64,000 bases of DNA from positions 748,335-812,334 of the forward strand of contig NW_006763147.1 of assembly GCF_000264905.1 (NCBI RefSeq). Reading direction: 5' to 3'. This stretch comes from Stereum hirsutum FP-91666 SS1. Taxonomy: Eukaryota > Basidiomycota > Agaricomycetes > Russulales > Stereaceae. A program made the translations under genes and the position numbers. Shown here piece by piece: positions 47,651 to 58,866 of the stretch (the first letter of the stretch is position 1; every line of letters begins with the position of its first letter). The notes below the pieces were generated by a model, which was given only the letters and a program-made list of their open reading frames with translations, was not told the DNA's origin and searched no databases.

Positions 47651-48403
47651 GTACGGGTGCCTGAGGGGTACGCGAGTTATACGTGAGGCGCCGTCCACCA
47701 ATCTTATCTATTCGGGTGCCGTTGCCGGGTTTACCTCATGGCCATCAAAGCTGTCACACCGTGGAATTTAGAGGGAATTTCGAGCGGTTCTCATTGCTGG
47801 AGGACCCCTCCCCCAAGACATACAAACCAACTACTCAGGTGCCACAAAAACGCGATCCGTCACAGACAATACCCTCCTGGCACTTACCGCGTGACAGGAG
47901 CGTGTTTTCCCCGAGAGAAACAGTCTTGCTGATGGAGAGGACTTTGCCGAACGAGTTCGACGCCAAGACATGCCAAGGCCCCACTCAAACTGGTTGATCG
48001 TCACTCGTTGTCACCTTCCGCCACCCGGCTTCTTCAAGCTTCGTCAGCACTCTTTGGCGCAGAGCCACGCGCGGAGATTGAATTCTGTCTCTGCCGTCTC
48101 TGTAACGCTTTCCCCCCTCCCTCGCCTTTAGCTACCAACACACAGATCGGGGTGGTACAAAGTATTTAGATGTACTACAATATGTACTCTAATGTCTCAC
48201 AAATATAACTAGATTTTTTGGGTGCTAGGATCTAGCTGTCTCGAGGGAGTCACGCTTGTCGAAGTGGCAGTTTTGACCATCTTTCATTTTCTGTACCGAC
48301 AAGCATTCGGAGTACGGGTATCAAACTTTACAGTAATGGTCTTGATACAGGAAAGAACGTGAACTGACTGGAGAGGGAGAAAAAGATTATTACGGAGGTT
48401 GTC

Positions 48404-48444
48404 GAACTACTGGGTCTTGTCGAACTACTGGGCCATCCATAGTA
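48404..48444 (+). repeat. 18-bp duplication plus 23-bp dispersed repeat, copy 2
   Basis: TTGTCGAACTACTGGG is present twice at an 18-bp period. The second copy runs into the 23-base sequence shared with 45669-45691 (48422-48444). Confidence 0.65.
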
Positions 48445-48639
48445 CCGCATGGTCCCTACCCAGAGTATGCATTGACCCGCAGGACTTTGAGACAAGAGCT
48501 CGATTATACGGAGCCGCTATTTTAGTAGCGCCTGTCATGACATCTTACAGCAGTATATCCAAGGCAAAGTCGTGTATATAACTCTACATATCGAGATAAT
48601 ATTTTGTATCATACGTCCTGACACTGTGAAAGACAGATA

Positions 48640-49970
48640 GGGTGAAATTCAGCTAAATTTAGGGTGAATTTCATGTTTCACCCAATTTTTGGTGACCGCT
48701 GCTAGGCCTACAGATGGCTTCATTGAAATTCACCCAAACTTTGCAGGGAACAACAAACCTCTAAGATATCAAGATAAATTCAGATATAAATATAACAGAG
48801 CAAGATATACCATGAGGTTGACGCTGTCAACGTCGAAACTGTACAGGGTGCGGTGAATCGAGACGAAGACTGCGAACTTGGGCGGTGGCCACAAAGCACA
48901 ACAGAGTGGCGTAGCGCTGTGGTGCCGATGACGTCATAGCCGTGTCCTGCTCAGCTTCACTCGACTCAGTGCTCTTTGCTCTCTGCATCCACCACCACTA
49001 ACTCTGGCTTCTCATTGACGTCGGACACAGCTCTCCCTTCGATATAGTTATACTCTAGGATGTCTTCTGGCCGCCGTTTACGCCTCACGCTTTCCTTGTT
49101 GCTTGCCTTTCCTGTCTCTGTATGATCTCAGTCCTTGAAACTTGACACTTGCATTCTCGCTGACAAGGAACACGATTCGACTCTCGGTAACGATTGGGAC
49201 AGGGACGTTGGGAAATTGTCGGAGACGTGGATTCTGAGGTCACTTGAAAGGTGCAGTCGTCCTCCTCTTCCCATTTTTTTCGCTTTCGGGAGCACTATGT
49301 ACTTCATAGTTAGATACAGTATGAGTGGAGATCGCTTGCTACTTCACAAGCTATCCAGGTACGCCACTTGCCACGCCGATCTCGCCCCCCTTGGTTATCG
49401 TGCTTATGATGTCGGTCATATATTGATCTGACTTGATGCACTCGCTGACCCTTGACAACTCTCAACTTTCTTCCATCTCTCTCATGTCATTTCTTCCATT
49501 CTCTCTCTCCCTTCAGCCTCTCAATAGAGTTATATCTTGCTGTTTAACTTTCATGGAGGGTGGAGCCGCTGAGATAGGTCACCGGTGTGGCTTCTCAGTA
49601 TACTGTACTGTGTCTGAGGAGCATGCTACCCTAATGTATTACTGTACATACATAATTCCTAATTAATCAAATTTCTCTCATGTTCCTCGTTCTCTCGGGT
49701 GCCCAAACAAATAGACTCGCAACCCATCAGCAGGGTCTAAGCTGAGAAGCGTGAACCGGCAGCCGTACCTCCTAGAGTCAGCCCAAGATACGTGGATTTT
49801 CACCCAAACCCTGATTGAAATCTTCGGGTGAAAACGAAAACAAACATAGTGAATTTCACCTAAAAATTTCACCCAAAATTGAGGTGAAGCCGATATCCGT
49901 CACCTAAGAATTGTGTGAAAATCCCATGTGTCTTCGGGTGAAAAATCAGGGTGAAATTCACCCAATGCGT
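48640..49970. repeat. Cluster of GGGTGAAATTC / GAATTTCACCC motifs
   Basis: Two dense groups (about 48641-48740 and 49798-49966) contain repeated GGGTGAA and TTCACCC in both orientations, including the hairpin GGGTGAA A TTCACCC near 49951. They look like the two subterminal regions of one old inverted-repeat element of about 1.3 kb. I could not define exact ends or a target duplication. A CRE-like TGACGTCA (48929-48936) and a short ORF starting at 49060 lie between and are not supported as a gene. Confidence 0.35.
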
Positions 49971-49992
49971 ACCCCCCAGTGTGACTCGGAGA

Positions 49993-50527
49993 TACTGTAC
50001 CTCCCAGACGTTAGGCGACGTCCGGTGTCCCGAAGGGCCTGTCGCGTCGCCTATTTGGGCGCTTGTCCCGGTGTCCCGAGGGCCTTGTCGCCTAGGGTAA
50101 TATATTCGTATTTTCCTGTGTTTTCTTCGAAAAATAAAATAAAATTGGTTGAGCTCATGATTGAGAGCAATAGTACTATAATCCGCGAGCTCTGATGATG
50201 GAATTCTGGATCCTGAAGCCACAAGTGCGACTGTTTGCAGTGCGTGGCACTCAAACTCTCATGAGTAAGGACCAGCTTGGGTCCAGCCACTGGCACTGTA
50301 TTTCTCAGTGACGGTTCCACACGCGAAGCAACACCACAAAAAATTTTACAGTTCCAGAATTGCAAACACAGAATACATAGGTTAAAGAACGGTGCGTGGT
50401 GCTCACCGGGACCTGTCCATGAGCGATGTGCTTGTCGCCTACGTCCCGCTGTCCCAAGCCCTTGTCGCCTCTTGGCGGGAGTTCCCACGTTACATAAGCA
50501 GTCGTCTAACGTCTGGGAGGTACAGTA
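49993..50527. mobile_element. MITE with 25-bp terminal inverted repeats, TA target
   Basis: Left end 49995-50019 (CTGTACCTCCCAGACG then TTAGGCGAC) and right end 50501-50525 are inverted copies with one mismatch in 25. Both sides carry TA (49993-49994, 50526-50527). No ORF. The interior has repeated GTCCCG and CTTGTCGCCT segments. Its ends begin CTGTA like the MITE at 44919, so both may be moved by related transposases. Confidence 0.85.
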
Positions 50528-51164
50528 TATACCCTCAACTTTTATTCGAGTACTGAAGGCCTGGCAACCTTCAATTACGGGGCTTTGAAGGACTCAACAC
50601 AAACTCAACAAGCATAGTGATTCAATACGCAAATCGATATCAAGATACCTGAAAACCTACTTACGTAAATTTGTGGTGGGTCAGGTGGGTCTCTCAGCTT
50701 CAGTCGGCCTTGTCGCTCAAAGGGGACTCGTGCTGACCCGAGGGGAATCAAATCACATTCAGGTAGAGCACACGAGTATGGTAGGGATACATAGTACCAT
50801 ACTCGGCTTAGCTTGCTCAAAACACCACTTGAAGCTCAGTCATGTCGAGGGTGGACTAGGTCTCTCGGTAAGCGGAAATTTTTCTTGAGTACACAACCTT
50901 GCGTTCATCTCGTTTCTCGACAAGTCCGATGGAAAGAACGTAATGTGAGATCGAGGTCTGGAACTTTGGTAGCCATAACTCCAAATCTCACGGAAGGTCT
51001 ACATTTAGCGGATACACATGTCTATGGGCGCTCCTACAGCCTCAAAGAAGCCTCAGCGCAGCCTCCATGTACTCGCACATGTATGTGTATATATACTTTT
51101 TGACGACGTGTACTCTCCCCCACACTCCTTCCATCCTTTCTACGCTACAAGTATATAGACTGCG
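50528..51164. promoter_or_regulatory. Upstream region of the DUF2235-WD40 gene
   Basis: About 0.6 kb between the MITE and the ATG at 51165. A TATA-like GTATATATAC (about 51085-51096) and a pyrimidine-rich CTCTCCCCCACACTCCTTCC tract follow, a common fungal core-promoter layout. A second TATAT lies close to the ATG. Confidence 0.45.
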
Positions 51165-54100
51165 ATGAACATCGACAAGGACGAGAGGTCTCCTTCTACG
51201 TTACTCTCCGTAACGGCAACCCCGTGTCAATGTGCACGGGAAGTGGGGAAAAATCTCGTTGTATGCATCGATGGCACTTCGAACCAATTCGGAGAACAGG
51301 CGAGTCTCTAAATTCGTGTCGGACCATATATGCATATAGTCGTGGCGTTGACGTTCACCCCTTAGAATACAAACGTCATTGAGATCTACGGACTATTGGA
51401 GAAAGACCACAAACAGATCACATTCTACAATAGTGGCATCGGGACATACGCAAGGCCAGCCTATAAGTCATTCGCCTACTACAAGCATAAGGTTGGGCAA
51501 GTGATGGAGCTCGCGATTGCCTGGTATGCTATATCATTACCTCCAATACATTTTAGTTTTCGTTGAGAACTGCTTGACAGGAACTTCGTCGACACCATCA
51601 TCCTCGCCTACAAGTGGCTCGCGGAGAATTACTGTCCAAACGACAGGATATTCCTGTTCGGCACGTTCAACTCTCGACCCGTGCTGCATTATTTCTAGGC
51701 TAATCTTCGACGCTTAGGTTTCTCTCGTGGAGCATACCAAGTTCGCTGCCTATCCGCCATGATCAAGCACGTAAGCAGCTCTAGAATTCTTCTTTTTCCC
51801 AAAGCGTGACTGTTGCTAAACTTATGCTCAGGTGGGCTTGATTCATCGTGGCAATGAAGCACAGATACCATTGTGCGCTTTTTCGTCATACATATCCGCA
51901 ATGATTCACTAATACCATCGTCTTAGTGCCTACGAGCTTTACTCTACCATTGGAAAGGTCGGTGACCGAAATATTTCCATCGCTATGATCGCTAACTTAT
52001 TATGAATAAGCACGGGAATTCTGAAGAGATAACCAAACGCTTCAGAAACGAGTTCTCCCGAGTTGCTCACGTCCATTTTGTCGGTGCATGGTTAGTCGGC
52101 CCTCTTCGTCCTTAATTAGGGCCCTTATGCTGAGTCCTTTGCATGAAGGGACACTGTGTCGTCTATTGGATTGTCCAGAAGGAAGGTTGAACCAGACACG
52201 ACAACAGGGATGAAGCATGTCTGCTACTTCCGACATGCGCTAGCCCTGGATGAGAAGCGAGTGAAGTTTCTTCCTGAATATGCCAACGGCGGCAAGGAAC
52301 TACAGGAAGACCACGACAAGAATGTCGCACGAGATGACCCACCACACACGAAGGAGGTCTGGTTTCCGGGAACTCACTCGGATATGTATGTTCTTTCCCA
52401 TGAATTTTCTACTTTATACTGAACTGTCTGTCAATGAAGTGGTGGGTGGCGAACGATAGAACAGGATATTAAACATACCGCGGGTCCAATGCGGTGGATG
52501 TCATACGAAGCGACTGCCCTTGGTCTACGCACAATGTCAATAGTAAAGAAGAAAGAATTGGATGCGGGGCTAACTGCTAGAGCGAATATGAATCCAGAAC
52601 CGGCCGAGGCCAAACAACCGGAGGACCGAAAGAAGCAGCCACTGGACCGGGATGAGCATAACCCGAGAGACCCTCAGGCGGACGTGACCGTCACCGAGTC
52701 GCTGACGGGTCTTTGGTGGACCCTTGAATACCTGCCTGTGAAGCACGTATCCTACGACTGGCAAAAACTGATTCGATGGTCAGTCGTGTTTTCAATCAAC
52801 ACGGCTGCGTCATAATGCTAATATTGAGATATCCATGTAGGCCTCACCTTGGCCGAGCACGATACATCCTTTCGGGACAAAAAGTCCACAGTTCAATCAC
52901 GAGCGCCACAACTTGTCATGGTGGACATATCACCTACAAAATCACGACCTCCCTTGACCGCCTAGAAGGAACAGTTGCCACAGAGATGCAGAAAATTTGG
53001 GAGCACCCACCTCAGCTCGCAGACTCCCCGCTGCCGGATTGGGTGGAGCCAGACCTCATTTCACTTGCGTCACAGCTAGTAACCATGCTTTGGGACCCGA
53101 ATCAACAGAACAGGCGAGAGTCCGGCCTGGAAAATCGCTTTCGGACTTTGTATTTCTCTCGTGAGCCAAAGACACATTTGCTGTGGGCAGTAGTTGACCC
53201 TGACCAAACGATGACAGCGGATGGTCCTCACGCAGTTCTCGAACACATTGTGACCTCCACTCTAGAGTCATTAGCGACAATAACAACAGCATATGCACAC
53301 AAGGAACTCGTTCTCTTTGCACTGCGGAGCTTCATGAGTGGGTTTCAAGATCCCGAACATAATTTGGCCTGGCGGGATTTATACGGCCGTCACTCATCCG
53401 AAATCTATGCTCTTGCGAAGAAACTGCTTTCGGAGGGTAATCAGGATGATTACAAGACATCTATGAACTTCCTCCGCTCTTCTCTTGGTTCGTCGAGTCC
53501 TGTAGCTTATCAGCGTAGTCCCTGTACTGACATAAACCGGGATAGTGCTTGGACACGAGCGCGATGATGCAGGAATTGGAAAGCTCTGTGTAGCTGTCTC
53601 ACCTCATGGAAACTATTTCGCCATCGGCTCTGACAAACACCTTCTTCACATCATCGATACGGAGTCAAAAAAGGATAATTCTGTGCGGCCGCCGAAGAAT
53701 CATGCAGGCGATGTCACAGCAGTCTCATTCTCACCAGACGAGAGATTCGTCGCTTCTGGATCCACCGACCAGACAGTGAGGATCTGGGATACTCTCAACA
53801 ATAAGCATGTCTTCGGACCCATGAAAGGTCATACTGGCATGGTCGCGGCTATAGCCTTCTCTCCGAACGGTCGTTCCATCGCTTCCGGGTCCTACGATAC
53901 CACCATTCGACTTTGGAATGTAGCCACCGGAAAGGAAGAGCGAGAGCCGCTGTGCTACCACACACATCCGGTCCTCAGCGTCGCTTTCTCAAGCGGCGAA
54001 GCGGATAGCATGCTCGCATCGGGCTCGTCAAACGGAACCATATGTCTCTGGGCAATCCAGACCGGGAATACTATATTCCATCCCTTCGAAGGACACAAAG

Positions 54101-55317
54101 ACGGAGTCGTCTCGCTCTGCTTCTCACCTGACGACACTTACATCGTTTCCGGCTCTCGTGACAATACCGTCAGACTTTGGGATATAGAGAGTGGAAAGGC
54201 CATCGGAGAGCCGCTGATAGGCCACACCGCGACTGTTTCCGCCGTCGATGTATCCCCCGACGGGCTCCAGATATTATCGTGCTCCTACGACCGCACACTT
54301 CGCGTTTGGGATTTGGAGAAGAGAACCATGATCCAGTGCTTTGACCAAGATCATGGAGATTGGGTTGGTGCTGCCGTCTTCTTACCAGGAGGGAACTACA
54401 TCGTCTCCGCGTCCCTCGATGGAGCATATATCTCGAGAGACGCGCAGACGGGAGCTGTCAGAGCTCAACCTTTCCTGGGTCATTCAGGCGCCGTCCTTTC
54501 CGTTCGCTTTTCAACGAAAGGGGACCGCATCATATCTGGCTCGGAAGATGGTACCTTTCGGATATGGGATATGGCCACAGGAAAGGTGTTGCTTCAGCCC
54601 AAACGACACAAGGGCATTGTGTCTCGTGTTGGCTTCTCCCCCGACGATACATATGTCCTTTCAGCCGGCTCAGATCGGACGATTCATCTCTGGGACGTAA
54701 CAAGCGACATCAAACATCGCCAACACCTTCGCGGCCACACTGGCTCTGTCATTGCTGCTGCGTTCTCCCGCAAGAAGAACATTATCGTATCTGGCTCTGG
54801 AGACGGTACGATCCGGATATGGCTCCTTTCCACGCAACCTATCTCATGCGTTGGTATCCTCGTCGATGCCGGCAGAGTGATATCCATCGACATTTCCTCC
54901 GATGGAAAGACTATCGTCTCCGTTTCAGCAGATTCACGTATTCGCCTCTGGGAAACGGAGTCCCGGAAACCTTTGATGAAGCCATTCAAAAGCGGTGGCG
55001 GACAGGTTTGTTCGGTGAAGTTTTCCCCAGACGGACAGTATGTCATATCGGGAGGGAGTAATGGGATGATTCACGTCTGGGATGCGAGAAGCGGGAAGCT
55101 GCACGGGGAACCTCTCCAAGGACACGCCGGTTCTATTCTATCGGTGTGCTATTCGCCTACCGACCGAAACATCGTCGCCTCCTGCTCCGAGGACAGAACG
55201 ATCATAATATGGAATATCGCCGAGACAAGGCTGGTGCATCATCTCAGAGGCCATACAGACGTGGTTCATTCAGTGGCATTTTCACCGGGCGGAGAGCGCT
55301 CCCCATACACAGCGTAA
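51165..55317 (+). CDS. DUF2235 hydrolase-WD40 fusion, C-terminally truncated
   Basis: Eleven exons: 51165-51299, 51366-51523, 51581-51660, 51718-51770, 51832-51872, 51927-51957, 52011-52090, 52149-52385, 52440-52778, 52841-53487, 53546-55317; 1190 residues, phases consistent. The N-terminal DUF2235 alpha/beta-hydrolase (Tle1-like family) has LVVCIDGTSNQFGE, YNSGIGTYARP, nucleophile elbow GFSRGAYQVR (GxSxG), HFVGAWDTVSSIG, the DGxKH-like segment TGMKHVCYFRHALALDE and KEVWFPGTHSDIGG, so the catalytic Ser, Asp and His candidates are present. A linker of about 300 residues precedes 13 WD40 units plus a 14th that stops after HSVAFSPGGER. The stop TAA lies inside the inverted repeat of a 1.09 kb element (55308-56398). 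Introns 1 and 3 use GC instead of GT. Likely role: enzyme-sensor fusion of the fungal WD40 repertoire; substrate unknown. Confidence 0.9.
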
Positions 55318-56398
55318 AACGCCAGAATTCGCCGAGGGCATATTCTGGTCAAATTACGCAATACAACGGGAATCTCCCTGAACCCGCCGTGCCGCGTCTG
55401 CCGAGAATGCAAGAAAACACGACGGGATGACATTCTCGTCCAGTTCTTGTCTGTCCTCGTGGAATTCTGTCGACTGCCAAGATATACGAGAATCCGCCTG
55501 GCATCCGAGAAAACAAGGTTTTCGAACCCGCTTATGCAGGCCCGGAGCTCAAGCGCTCACTCGGGCTCGACTTAGACTTTTTTTTGTGCCGACTTGCTCC
55601 CTCAGTGAGCTCCTCCATGTTCCTCACTCTGGATTGTTTTCTTGTTCCCTCCTTTGAGCACGCTGACACACTGACATACTGACACACTTTTGGTTCTATA
55701 GCTTCATATAGCACCTGGATGCCGTCAGGACAAGGGGTGCAGGTGCATTTGAAGGTATTACAAAGAGTCGAAGGTGCGTCCCAGCAGTACCCAGTGACCC
55801 CTTGCTTCCGTGACCGCACATCTGACGTTGTCCTTTCCTTTCCTCGCTAGCATTCTAGGTCAAGTCTTTCGTAGTCCATACTATCTGGCTATATCGAACT
55901 ATCCAGGGTGATGTTGTGCGAGTCCAAGGGCTCTGAGGCAGAGCGGCAAGCGATGAAGTCGGCGGCTTTGGATAATCATGTTCAGCGACAGAGCGGGTTC
56001 GTTCGCTTTCATTCGTCGTGACCCATTGTACATATGTAGTTTTGTCTGTAGTGTATGCTTCATGGAAGCTGTATCTAGTATTATTTTCCTAATTTCCTGG
56101 CTGGCCGTATGTGAACATTTCAAAATGCTCGAAAATGGAGCGATAAATGAAACCAGAGGGTCTACAAAAGGAAATTACTGGCGTGCAAGCAATGCCGTCT
56201 ATTTACAGCAGACCCGGGCGTGTTCGCAAAGATCCTGGTCGCATCTTGCGACATTCTGAGCGGATTCAGTCCGTATCTTGCAAAACTTACAAGAACACGC
56301 CAACTCAGACATTCTCGTCGTATTCCCGGCGTGTTCTCCTAAATTCAGCGAATACGCCGAAGATATCCGGCCGGCGGATTCTGAGGCTTTACGCTGTG
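55308..56398. mobile_element. 1.09-kb inverted-repeat element inserted in the WD40 gene
   Basis: Left end CACAGCGTAAAACGCCAGAAT (from 55308) and right end, read inward on the minus strand, CACAGCGTAAAGCCTCAGAA (from 56398), match over 27 bp with four mismatches. ATA flanks both sides (55305-55307 and 56399-56401), a 3-bp target duplication candidate. No transposase ORF, so non-autonomous. Three-base duplication with CACxx ends recalls CACTA-type elements, but the class is not certain. The left repeat supplies the last codons and the stop of the WD40 gene. Confidence 0.75.
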
Positions 56399-56401
56399 AT
56401 A

Positions 56402-57520
56402 TCTGGAGCTCTGCTGTCTTCGTATCCTTCTTTGTCCTCATAGTGACCGTTATGGGCCATGGCAGCAGAGAATCAGAAACTAGACAGAAGATCCCCCCAT
56501 CATGTTTCGTCGCTCTTTTGTTACCAGTTTGGAACTATGTATCTCTCAGCATCAATCAAGACCACGCAGAGAAACAGATCTCTATTCCATGTGAGTAATA
56601 TCCGTCTCATCTTATCTCACTCCATTTACTTTCCTTCTGGCACCACGGCTCGTCTAGAAATACCATCTATCATGGCCAGAACACATGGGCTACAACGTGT
56701 CTTGATCTTTACAGTGTCCGGCACACTCGGGGGCGCTCACCATAATAGAGCCCTTCATAGCATCATAGCTTCATCTATCACAATGCATACCGTATACGGT
56801 CTTCTGATACATATGATATTTCCCGTTCAAAGCGTCTTGCAAATCAGTTCCATGTATGCATGCGTTTCATCCAAACCCTGATGCATGGATGGAATCATCC
56901 AAGCGGAAAGCACAGTTTGTCCTCACTACCGCAGGAATGGGGCAAAAGGCTACAAAAAAGAGGACGTTGGAATACATGTCGAAACGACTACGGCCATATC
57001 TATGCACTAATCGACTGTATCCTTACAACTACAGCTCGTGGACAAACGACAAAACGACAATCTGATTGGCTGGCCAAGCCGGGCATAGCCGGAGTCACTC
57101 GTCAGCTGACCCAGCGATCAGGCTGTGGCCCAGCGCCACCATGCTCTCGAAAGTTCGTTGTAGAGCCGCGAAGTTTTGAGCGCGGTCGGCGTCGATATAT
57201 AAGGCGGCGGCGGCGCCTGCTGCTTTAGCAGCGGATTTTTCAATCCTATCTTGTCGGCATGAGCATCTTATGCTTTGGTCTCGACTCGCTTTCCAGCGTT
57301 GACAGAATACTTAGGGTATGCTCTGTGGCGGCAGGCAAGTGGTGAGCCCTCGCACGGCAGAGCTCTACATGGCAGTTGAGGTACTTACCAGGATCGCATT
57401 CATGATGCGGGATTGTGAGTGTGAAAGCCTCTCCGTGGAGCTTCATGCCACACGGGATGTCTTGCCTGCCCACCAGGGCCCCGAAAGCAAAACTGGAGGG
57501 TCTTTTGGAGAACGGAGGGG
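56402..57520. other. No gene seen; possible WD40 gene remainder
   Basis: Right after the inserted element the sequence ATATCTGGAGCTCTGCTG could be a decayed continuation of the interrupted WD repeat (I-S-G-A-L-L in one frame). No further WD repeats follow, so the rest of the gene is lost or was short. No other supported feature. Confidence 0.3.
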
Positions 57521-57521
57521 C

Positions 57522-57539
57522 GAGGCGCGATAGCGCCTC
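57522..57539. other. GC-rich hairpin
   Basis: GAGGCGC, loop GATA, GCGCCTC; 7-bp perfect stem about 80 bp upstream of the Helitron-type terminus and probably part of the same element. Confidence 0.55.
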
Positions 57540-57618
57540 GACCTGGAGTTCGAGGAAGAGCCCTTAGTTTTTTTTCTCGTCCAGATTTCATTTCTACTCA
57601 AGCGGTCCCTCTGCTGGC

Positions 57619-57646
57619 CCCGTGCGTAGCACGGGCTGGCTGCTAG
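57619..57646 (+). mobile_element. Helitron-type 3' terminus
   Basis: Hairpin CCCGTGC GTA GCACGGG (57619-57635), seven spacer bases, then CTAG (57643-57646) followed by T. This is the canonical 3' end of Helitrons (stem-loop shortly before CTRR, insertion between A and T). The matching 5' TC end was not found, and no helicase is present upstream, so it belongs to a non-autonomous or truncated copy. Confidence 0.6.
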
Positions 57647-57649
57647 TTT

Positions 57650-58866
57650 CGTACACAATCAGTCGGTTTTCTCGTCCCGGCTGTTGGAAATCAGCTTGTG
57701 CAGCTCGACGTTGCGAGACTTTTCGCGAGGTTTCCACGGTCAGGCTGAGTCAGCCGCGCCACCCGGCTCCGCCACTTTCAGTACATTGTAGAATATTCTA
57801 GTTACTTTTGTACAGTACTATAAATACAGTGAATGTAGGACTCGTTGAGGGCATCGAGTTGCCCTAACACGAGCCAGTCTCACCACTCAGCGTGATTGCA
57901 ACCTTTCCCTCTCTCTCTCGCTCTCACTCGTCCTCTTTTCGTGCCACTCATCACTTTCCCACGAAAATCCAACACCGGCGCCATCAGGATGAGGTGACTG
58001 AGAAGAAAGTTAGATGGAACAACCTGTCTTCGCGTCCCATAGACGTATCGTCGAGTCTGCTGATCCCGAGACGATGGCCTGATGCTGTGCGACGCAAAGA
58101 TGTGTTGCGTCCTGATTTAGACGCTTGGCGGACATAATAGAACAAAACATAGAGCGCTCCACCTGGAGGTAGCAGAACGAGAATAGCTACGGTCAGAGAG
58201 TATGACCGCGAGCTGCATGATGGACAGAGGAATATCCATCTCGAGTCGACCAGCTTGTGGACACAGAGGAGACGGCCGACTCGCAGAGAGTAATTGACGC
58301 CGCCGCGACTATGATTGGAAGATGGGGGAGACAAACAGCTGGTCGAGAAGTGTAGGCATGAGAACAAGAAACACATCTTTGCGACCCCGAAGCGGAAGTT
58401 AACCAGCAAAAGTACACGCTCATTGCGGCTTGGAACCACCTCGTGGGATGGAAACCTGGTGAGACCGTCTGCCTATCGCAAGTTTCCTGCGTTTCGATGT
58501 CGCTCGAACAGATTTGTCTTCAACGAAACGCGAATGGATGATAACATCCCGTGGGCAAGAGGACGTCAAGGCGGTGCAAGTGTAGATATGGGCTGTGTAG
58601 GATGAACAGAGAATGAATCGCCACAGAGATCCCGAGATAAGTATGGGATTCAGATGGTCTTGGAGGGAAGGGCGGCGCCTCGCGGGATAATGATGATGGA
58701 ATGGAAAGATGATCAAGAAGCGGCGTGTCGCTGTGAGTTTCAGAATCTCCCGTTATCGGGGAGAAAGCAAGGACTGAGAACAGGCTTTTGCGATAGTCTC
58801 AGTCGTGGACGACGAGGAGGAAGGAAATGAACGGGTTCGCAAATGGAGGACGATCACTGGAACGAG
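57650..58866. other. Spacer with TATA-like sequence, no supported gene
   Basis: A TATA-like CTATAAATAC (57819-57828) followed by a pyrimidine-rich tract near 57905-57935 looks like a core promoter. Only short ORFs with unfamiliar sequence follow on either strand. It may be LTR-derived or the start of a decayed gene. Confidence 0.3.

Noticed and set aside
49060..49260. ORF with signal-peptide-like start followed by a possible intron
   Set aside because: The putative second exon has no recognisable content and the region is surrounded by decayed repeats.
57984..58439. 151-residue minus-strand ORF
   Set aside because: Composition unlike the real proteins here, no domain, and no supporting splice or start context.
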